From the NCBI RefSeq assembly GCF_001422665.1, contig NZ_LMLU01000001.1:292797-356796 (forward strand): a stretch of 64,000 nucleotides of DNA, written 5' to 3'. This document shows positions 59,127 to 64,000 of this stretch, piece after piece. The notes under the pieces are model-generated. The model was not told the DNA's origin. It was given only the letters and a program-made list of their open reading frames with translations, and did not search any database. The position numbers and the translations under genes were made by a program. This DNA is from Arthrobacter sp. Leaf234 (GTDB taxonomy: Bacteria > Actinomycetota > Actinomycetes > Actinomycetales > Micrococcaceae). Position 1 is the stretch's first letter; each line of letters begins with the position of its first letter.

Positions 59127-60203
59127 ATGGTTCGCAGTCCGGAGGACTCGCTGAAAGCCACCCTCGCCAGAGTAGCCCCCGGGACGCATCTCCGCGACGG
59201 TCTTGAGCGAATCCTGCGGGGGCGGACAGGAGCACTGATCGTCCTCGGTTTCGACCGCACGGTGGATTCGATCTGCTCGGGCGGATTCGACATCGGTATC
59301 GAGTTCTCGCCCACCCGCCTGCGGGAACTCGCGAAGATGGACGGGGCGATCGTGTGCGACAAGGACGCAAGCCGCATCCTCCGGGCCGCGGTCCAGCTCG
59401 TCCCGGACCACACCATCGAGACGCAGGAGTCCGGCACACGCCACCGCACGGCGGAGCGGGTGGCGAAGCAGACCGGGCTGCCCGTCATCAGCGTGAGCCA
59501 GTCGATGCAGATCATCGCCCTCTACATCGACGGCCTCCGCCATGTCCTCGAGGGCTCCGAGCCGGTGCTCGCCCGCGCGAACCAGGCCCTGGCCACGCTC
59601 GAGCGGTACCGTGCACGCCTCGACCAGGTGACCAACTCGCTCTCGGCCCTGGAGATCGAGGCCATGGTCACGGTGCGCGACGTCGCGGTCACCCTCCAGC
59701 GCCAGGAGATGGTCCGGAGGATCTCGGAGGAGATCTCGCAGTACGTCCTGGAACTCGGCGTCGACGGCCGGCTGCTCTCGTTGCAGGTCGAGGAGCTGAC
59801 CACGGGGCTGGGACCGGGCAGCGAGATGGTGCTGCGCGACTACATGGACCTCGGCAACAGCACTGCGCCGCTCGACGAGCGCGTGGCGACCCTCCAGGGA
59901 TTCAGCTCGACGGACCTGATCGACCTCGGGACGATCGCGAGCGTGCTCGGCTTCAACCCGTCGGTCGACTCGCTCGAAGCGGTGATCCAGCCGAAGGGCT
60001 ATCGGCTGCTCTCGGGCATCAAGGCGGTCCCGCCGGCAGTCGCCAACCGCCTCGTGGACCATTTCGACGGTCTGCAGAATCTCATGGCCGCGAACATCGA
60101 GGATCTCATGGCGGTCGACGGCATCGGCGAGCAGCGTGCACGGACCGTGCGCGAGGGACTCTCCCGCATCGCCGAGACGAGTCTCCTCGACCGGTTCATG
60201 TAG
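59127..60203 (+). CDS. disA: DNA integrity scanning diadenylate cyclase
   Basis: The 358-residue protein forms an octamer that makes c-di-AMP from ATP and halts on branched DNA. The DAC domain has LIVLGFDRTVDSICSGGFDIG, DGAIVCD (DGA motif) and TRHRTAERVAKQTG (RHR motif). A helical linker and a C-terminal HhH domain (LLSGIKAVPPAVANRLVDHFDGLQNLMAANIEDLMAVDGIGEQRARTVREGLSRI) follow. The ATG follows GAAAGGA. It connects DNA integrity with osmotic/cell-wall signalling. Confidence 0.97.
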   Translation: MVRSPEDSLKATLARVAPGTHLRDGLERILRGRTGALIVLGFDRTVDSICSGGFDIGIEFSPTRLRELAKMDGAIVCDKDASRILRAAVQLVPDHTIETQESGTRHRTAERVAKQTGLPVISVSQSMQIIALYIDGLRHVLEGSEPVLARANQALATLERYRARLDQVTNSLSALEIEAMVTVRDVAVTLQRQEMVRRISEEISQYVLELGVDGRLLSLQVEELTTGLGPGSEMVLRDYMDLGNSTAPLDERVATLQGFSSTDLIDLGTIASVLGFNPSVDSLEAVIQPKGYRLLSGIKAVPPAVANRLVDHFDGLQNLMAANIEDLMAVDGIGEQRARTVREGLSRIAETSLLDRFM

Positions 60204-60272
60204 GAGATCGCGCCACCCACCAGCCCTCCCGGCTGATCGTCCGCCGCGCGGACGGGCGGTGGGACGACAGCC

Positions 60273-61010
60273 CTACTGCAGGGTGAACTCCACGGACTGA
60301 CTGCTCCTGGCGCCGAGCCGCGTGATCAGGGTGTAGTCGCCCGCACCCGGCTCCTCGTCCACGACGGTGCACCCAGGGACCGTCCGGTTCCTCGCCCACT
60401 CGAAGGTCGCCCGCTCCTCGCCGCCCGGCGCGATGGTGCGCTCGAGATCCTGGGAGCCCTGCTGGCAGTCCGTGGTCGAGAAGATCCGCTCGCCACCGGA
60501 GGTGATCTCGAAGGCCATCTGCGACGTTCCGACGTTGACGGTGCACGGTTCCTCCCCCTCGTTGCGCACCACCAGAGCGAGGACGGGACTCTCGCCGGAG
60601 CCGTAGGATTCCCGGTCCGTCTCAGCAGACACCACGACCCGCGCGGCGTCACACGCGTCCGACGGCGTCGGTTCCGGAGACGCGGCGGTCGGGTCTGCCG
60701 AGGGAGTGGCGGTCGGCGTCGCGGTCGGCCCTGCTGTGGGTGGGGCGGAGGGAGCCGCAGCGCTGGGCGCGGGAGTCGCCGCCCCGGGCGTCATGGCTGC
60801 GGCGGTCGGCGCCTCCGGGCTCGTCGATGCTCCTGCGGCCGCATCGTCCGTGCGTCCCAGCGTCCCGGCAAGTGCCATGCCGCCGATCGCGAGCACGGCG
60901 ACCACGAGGACGGCCAGGATCAGGAAGGCCAGCCGCCGCCGCCGGTACACGGCCGGGCTCGCCCGACGACCGCCCCGCCGCGCACTGCCCTGATCGTCCG
61001 TATGTGCCAT
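60273..61010 (-). CDS. Membrane-anchored protein with Pro/Ala/Thr-rich stalk and Ig-like domain
   Basis: The 245-residue protein has a short basic cytoplasmic head, one span (residues 30-52), a Thr/Ala/Pro stalk (about 58-118) and a C-terminal Ig-like beta domain with three cysteines (RVVVSAETDRESYGSGESPVLALVVRNEGEEPC, SGGERIFSTTDC). That domain resembles BsuPI/DUF4232-like extracellular beta-sandwiches. TAGCCT six bases before the ATG suggests a leaderless transcript. It is divergent from mutY; the function is unknown. Confidence 0.7.
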   Translation of the reverse strand: MAHTDDQGSARRGGRRASPAVYRRRRLAFLILAVLVVAVLAIGGMALAGTLGRTDDAAAGASTSPEAPTAAAMTPGAATPAPSAAAPSAPPTAGPTATPTATPSADPTAASPEPTPSDACDAARVVVSAETDRESYGSGESPVLALVVRNEGEEPCTVNVGTSQMAFEITSGGERIFSTTDCQQGSQDLERTIAPGGEERATFEWARNRTVPGCTVVDEEPGAGDYTLITRLGARSSQSVEFTLQ

Positions 61011-61016
61011 CCGTCA

Positions 61017-61022
61017 AGGCTA
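61017..61022 (-). promoter_or_regulatory. Leaderless -10 element (TAGCCT) for the membrane-anchored protein
   Basis: Minus-strand TAGCCT ends six bases before the ATG at 61010. Confidence 0.4.
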
Positions 61023-61058
61023 GGGAGGCGGGCGCCGATTCCAGGGGGCACCACGCCG

Positions 61059-61075
61059 GTGGATAGAGTATCCAC
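61059..61075. promoter_or_regulatory. Palindrome over the mutY -10 region
   Basis: GTGGATA-GAG-TATCCAC is a perfect 7-bp inverted repeat that overlaps TAGAGT (61064-61069), ten bases before the mutY ATG. It could be an operator. Confidence 0.35.
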
Positions 61076-61079
61076 GACG

Positions 61080-62111
61080 ATGACCTCGAGGAGCACCACG
61101 ATGAATCCGGGCAGCGGAAGCGCCGCGGCACCCCCCACCGCTGCCGGCGATGCACAGAGCACGCCCCCGAGCCTCGGCGCGCTCCACGCGCGGGTCACCG
61201 AGTGGTTCTCGGACGAGGCCCGCGACCTGCCCTGGCGCGATCCCGCCTGCACCCCCTGGGGCATCTTCGTGAGCGAGATCATGCTGCAGCAGACGCCCGT
61301 GGTCCGCGTCCTCCCGGTGTGGCACGACTGGCTCCAGCGGTGGCCTGCCCCTGCCGACCTGGCAGCCGAACCATCCGGCGCGGCCGTGCGCCACTGGGGC
61401 CGGCTCGGCTACCCGCGCCGCGCGATACGGCTGCATGCAGCCGCGTCCGCCATGGTCGCCGATCACGACGGCAGGGTCCCGACGACGCACGACGAACTAC
61501 TGGCTCTTCCCGGGGTCGGCGCCTACACCGCCGCCGCCGTGGCGGCTTTCGCCTTCGGACGGCGCGAGACGGTGGTGGACACGAACATCCGGCGCGTCCA
61601 CGCCCGCCTCGTCGGTGGAAAGGCCCTCCCGGCCCCCGCACTCACAGCAGCAGAGATGAAGCGGGCGGTGGCCCTCATGCCCGGGGACGCGCGATCGTCG
61701 GTCGCGTGGAATGCGGCCGTCATGGAACTGGGGGCGGTCGTCTGCACGGCGCGGGCTCCGCGCTGTGTCGCGTGCCCCGTCCTGGACGCCTGCGCCTGGG
61801 TGGCGGCAGGACGCCCGGCACCGGACTACGTCCCGAAAGGACAGGCCTGGGCGGGAACCGACCGCCAGGTCCGCGGTGCGATCGTCGCCGTCCTCCGGCA
61901 CGCCGAGGGCGACGTGCCGCGCTCGGTTCTCCTGGACGCGCCGGTGGACCTGCTGCGGGGAGGCTCGTCGACCGTGGCGCCGACGCCCGGTCCCCTGGCC
62001 GCGCTGTACGGCCTGCAAGCTCCGTCGGAGCAGCTCGAGCGCGCCCTCACCGGCCTCCTCGCCGACGGGCTGGTGGAGGAGTCCGGGGGGCTCGTCCGCC
62101 TGCCCGGATGA
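61080..62111 (+). CDS. mutY: A/G-specific adenine glycosylase
   Basis: The 343-residue enzyme removes adenine opposite 8-oxoguanine. The catalytic Glu lies in SEIMLQQTPVVRVLPVW; the HhH-GPD motif is LPGVGAYTAAAVAAFAFGRRETVVDTNIRRV with the active Asp. The 4Fe-4S cluster has Cys spacing C-x6-C-x2-C-x5-C (VCTARAPRCVACPVLDAC). The C-terminal MutT-like domain is short. The start at 61080 adds a 30-residue Ser/Ala/Pro leader, and a later ATG (61101) is possible. Confidence 0.93.
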   Translation: MTSRSTTMNPGSGSAAAPPTAAGDAQSTPPSLGALHARVTEWFSDEARDLPWRDPACTPWGIFVSEIMLQQTPVVRVLPVWHDWLQRWPAPADLAAEPSGAAVRHWGRLGYPRRAIRLHAAASAMVADHDGRVPTTHDELLALPGVGAYTAAAVAAFAFGRRETVVDTNIRRVHARLVGGKALPAPALTAAEMKRAVALMPGDARSSVAWNAAVMELGAVVCTARAPRCVACPVLDACAWVAAGRPAPDYVPKGQAWAGTDRQVRGAIVAVLRHAEGDVPRSVLLDAPVDLLRGGSSTVAPTPGPLAALYGLQAPSEQLERALTGLLADGLVEESGGLVRLPG

Positions 62112-62138
62112 CCCGCCGATCGGGCGCGCGAGGCGGCC

Positions 62139-62227
62139 GGACACCGCACCACCGGCTGCACCGGTAACGACCGGTCTCCTGGACCAGCCCGGACACACCA
62201 CCGGCAGCCCGGTACCGACCGGTCTCC
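62139..62227. repeat. Two-unit degenerate tandem repeat between mutY and dhaM
   Basis: CCGGTAaCGACCGGTCTCC (62161-62179) and its near copy at 62209-62227 (18 of 19 identical) are embedded in a longer repeated GGACACnnCACCACCGGC block. The array fills the gap between convergent genes. Confidence 0.75.
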
Positions 62228-62240
62228 GCGCTACCTCCGA

Positions 62241-62999
62241 TCAGGACGGTTCGCCGAAGCCGGACTCCACCGCCTGCGCCACGAAGTCGACGGCGGCCTG
62301 CGCGTCCGGCCCCGAGGCCTCGACGTCGACCGTCCGTCCCTGGCCGAGCCCGAGGCTCATGAGCAGCATGACGGACGTGCCGTCGACGCCGTTCACCGTC
62401 ACCTCCGCGTCGAGCTCGAGCAAACCGGTGGCGAGTGTTGCAGCCGGCCGGGCGTGCAGTCCCATCTGGTTCGGCAGGACGAAGGACCCGGTGGCCACCG
62501 GGCCCGCCGCGGACCCGGCGGCTCCCGGCCCCTCCGGCCGGGCTTCCTCCCGGCCCGGCGCCGCTGCAGCGTGCGAGACGAAGGGTTCGAGCTCCTCGGG
62601 TCGGATGGAGACGACGGCGTTCTCGGCCGCCCGCAGCACCTCGTCGAGGGACGAGCCACCCTGCGCCTGGACCGCGGCGGCGACGGCACCCTCCACGAGG
62701 GCCGCCTCCGCCAGCCGCACCCCGTCACGGGCTTCAGGCTCCAGGAACTCGAGCACCATCTCTGCGGTCATCACCGCGGAACCCAGGTCCGTCAGGATCA
62801 CGACCCCGTCACCGCCCGAGGCCTTGTCGATCCCCTCCTGCACACGCTCGAAGCTCGTGCCGATCCGGGACCGTCCTTCGCCGTCGTCCGCTCCCCCGGC
62901 GGCGACGAGGACGACGTCGGGAGCCATCTGCGCCGCGAGTTCGACGACGCCCTCGGCGATCTTCCGGCTGTGCGAGACGATGACCAGCCCGACGCTCAT
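62241..62999 (-). CDS. dhaM: PTS-dependent dihydroxyacetone kinase, phosphotransferase subunit DhaM with HPr domain
   Basis: ATG at 62999 overlaps the dhaL stop (ATGA). The 252-residue protein has an N-terminal EIIA-Man-like domain (VGLVIVSHSRKIAEGVVELAAQM, with the phospho-His of VSHS; LTDLGSAVMTAEMVLEFL). A Pro/Ala linker leads to a C-terminal HPr domain (PNQMGLHARPAATLATGL). It receives phosphate from the PTS and recharges DhaL-bound ADP. Fused EIIA-HPr forms are known; an EI-like extension is absent. Confidence 0.9.
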   Translation of the reverse strand: MSVGLVIVSHSRKIAEGVVELAAQMAPDVVLVAAGGADDGEGRSRIGTSFERVQEGIDKASGGDGVVILTDLGSAVMTAEMVLEFLEPEARDGVRLAEAALVEGAVAAAVQAQGGSSLDEVLRAAENAVVSIRPEELEPFVSHAAAAPGREEARPEGPGAAGSAAGPVATGSFVLPNQMGLHARPAATLATGLLELDAEVTVNGVDGTSVMLLMSLGLGQGRTVDVEASGPDAQAAVDFVAQAVESGFGEPS

Positions 63000-63658
63000 G
63001 CGACCTCTCCACCGGCGGCCTCGGCGGCGGCCTGCAGGATGAGGGCCGTCGAGACCGCCCCCGGATCCTGGTGGCCCGCGCTCCGCTCGCCGAGGTAGCT
63101 GGCCCTGCCCTTCCGGGCGATCAGCGGTTCCGTGGCCACGGCGCCGGCGTGCGCGGCGTTGGCCGCGGCGGCGAGCACCTCGGGGGCCGTGGCTCCGGCC
63201 TGCGCCGCCGTCTCCGCCGCCTCGGACGCCGGCGTCCACGCATCGACCATGGTCTTGTCCCCCACCTCCGCCTTCCCGCGCGCGACGATGCCGTCCCGAG
63301 CGGCCGCGATCATCCCGGCCACTCCTGCCGGATCGACGGTGCCGGTGTCACCCAGCGACGTCGCCGCGCGGAGGAACGCCGTCCCGTACAACGGGCCGGC
63401 CGCTCCTCCGACGGTGGACATGAGCGTCATCGCCACGAGCTTGAGGACGGCGGCGGGTGTCTCCGGTGCGTCGCCGTCGAGCTTGAGCAGCACGGCGCCG
63501 AACCCCCGGTCGAGGTTCTCGCCGTGGTCGGCATCACCGATGGCGCGGTCGAGGTCGATCAGGAGGGCTCGGTTCTCGGCGACGACCTGCGCCGTGCCGC
63601 GCATCCATCGGACGGCCCAGGCGGCGTCGAGTGGTCCGGTGGCGTCGGCCACGCTCAT
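62996..63658 (-). CDS. dhaL: Dihydroxyacetone kinase subunit DhaL (ADP-binding)
   Basis: ATG at 63658 overlaps the dhaK stop. The 220-residue helical barrel has NRALLIDLDRAIGDADHGENLDRGF with the Asp ladder that binds Mg-ADP, and TVGGAAGPLYGTAFLRAA. It phosphorylates dihydroxyacetone bound to DhaK, with phosphate from DhaM. It is coupled to both neighbours by 4-bp overlaps. Confidence 0.93.
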   Translation of the reverse strand: MSVADATGPLDAAWAVRWMRGTAQVVAENRALLIDLDRAIGDADHGENLDRGFGAVLLKLDGDAPETPAAVLKLVAMTLMSTVGGAAGPLYGTAFLRAATSLGDTGTVDPAGVAGMIAAARDGIVARGKAEVGDKTMVDAWTPASEAAETAAQAGATAPEVLAAAANAAHAGAVATEPLIARKGRASYLGERSAGHQDPGAVSTALILQAAAEAAGGEVA

Positions 63659-64000
63659 GCTCCCCAGCGCAGCGCGGCAGTATGCACCGGTGCGTCCCAC
63701 AGGTCGAGCATCTCGTCGTCGGCGCGGAGGATCGTGAGGGAGGCGCCCTGCATCTCGAGGGCCGTGATGTAGTTGCCCACCAGCGAACGGTCGATGCTCA
63801 CGCCCAGGTCCCCGAGGAGTTGCGCCACCTTGCGGAACACGATGTACAGCTCGCTCGCGGGTGTCCCGCCCATCCCGTTGACCATGATGATGGTGCGGTC
63901 GCCGGAGGTCAGGGACAGATCCGCGACGATGGGGTCGAGCAGACGCTGCGTGATGCCGTCCGCGTCCTCCATGGCGATGCGGTGCCGGCCCGGCTCGCCG
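63655..64000 (-). CDS. dhaK: Dihydroxyacetone kinase subunit DhaK, C-terminal part (truncated by window)
   Basis: The frame is open to the window edge and encodes GEPGRHRIAMEDADGITQRLL...VNGMGGTPASELYIVFRKVAQLLGDLGV...MLDLWDAPVHTAALRWGA, the typical C-terminal third of DhaK that closes the substrate domain. The catalytic His lies upstream outside the window. It is the first gene of the dhaKLM operon. Confidence 0.92.
   Translation of the reverse strand, partial: GEPGRHRIAMEDADGITQRLLDPIVADLSLTSGDRTIIMVNGMGGTPASELYIVFRKVAQLLGDLGVSIDRSLVGNYITALEMQGASLTILRADDEMLDLWDAPVHTAALRWGA

Noticed and set aside
1-64000. CRISPR arrays, transposases, phage genes, restriction or toxin-antitoxin modules
   Set aside because: I looked for regularly spaced repeats, DDE or integrase motifs and paired small genes. 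Only short tandem repeats and ordinary operons were found; the 44.7-46.2 kb pair does not match a known toxin-antitoxin family.

Overview
This is a GC-rich (roughly 70%) actinobacterial chromosome segment. DUF4193 and DUF6458 small proteins, RadA-DisA, a FruR-FruK-FruA(EIIABC)-HPr sugar operon, a PstSCAB cluster and frequent leaderless start codons all suggest a soil member of the Micrococcaceae (Arthrobacter-like). This is inferred from gene content and style; the sequence alone does not fix the species.

Layout. 0-3.4 kb: the tail of one probable glycosidase and a large secreted multidomain GH30-type hydrolase (polysaccharide use). 3.7-8.4 kb: a lipoprotein, a membrane-fusion/peptidoglycan-binding-type protein broken by a frameshift, and MacB-like ABC ATPase and permease, co-directional and overlapping. 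8.4-11.9 kb: an ECF sigma factor with SnoaL-like tail, a DUF1059-like protein, a CPBP protease pair and manganese catalase. 12.2-16.2 kb: a translationally coupled siderophore ABC importer behind an IdeR/DtxR-type iron box. 16.4-22.8 kb: VOC protein, PRC-barrel/DUF2382 stress protein, a decayed LtrA remnant, AEC transporter, esterase, lipoprotein, DUF4193 protein, SDR and AlkA glycosylase. 22.8-27.3 kb: a PucR-type regulator divergent from a ferredoxin reductase-fatty acid desaturase pair, then an ArsR-SRPBCC pair bracketed by two related hairpin repeats. 27.5-32.7 kb: pta-ackA, YnfA and AzlCD. 32.8-40.1 kb: zinc alcohol dehydrogenase, GH15, GDPD, DUF445, EcsC-like, GlsB/YmgE-like and DUF6458 proteins. 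40.2-44.5 kb: complete fructose PTS operon ending with HPr. 44.7-46.6 kb: a membrane protein resembling the N-terminal half of MAB_1171c-type transporters, coupled to an unusual regulator with two tandem HTH-like repeats behind a 19-bp inverted repeat. 46.8-49.3 kb: secreted endonuclease/exonuclease/phosphatase-fold enzyme, ZIP transporter and tRNA-Lys. 49.5-56.3 kb: two phosphate uptake systems, DUF47-Pit and PstSCAB, convergent at their 3' ends, the latter with PHO-box-like repeats. 56.4-62.1 kb: FUSC-type protein, RadA, DisA (c-di-AMP synthesis), a tail-exposed membrane protein and MutY. 62.2-64 kb: DhaMLK, PTS-dependent dihydroxyacetone kinase, cut by the window edge.

How it fits together: central carbon (fructose PTS, HPr, DhaM, acetate overflow through Pta-AckA), nutrient scavenging (iron, phosphate, zinc) and stress or DNA maintenance (catalase, AlkA, MutY, RadA, DisA) dominate. 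No prophage, transposase, CRISPR array or classic defence island is visible. The less ordinary signals are the duplicated-HTH regulator/truncated transporter pair with its palindrome, a recurring TAnnnT-6 nt-start leaderless module, small degenerate tandem repeats at gene 3' borders, and two decayed genes.
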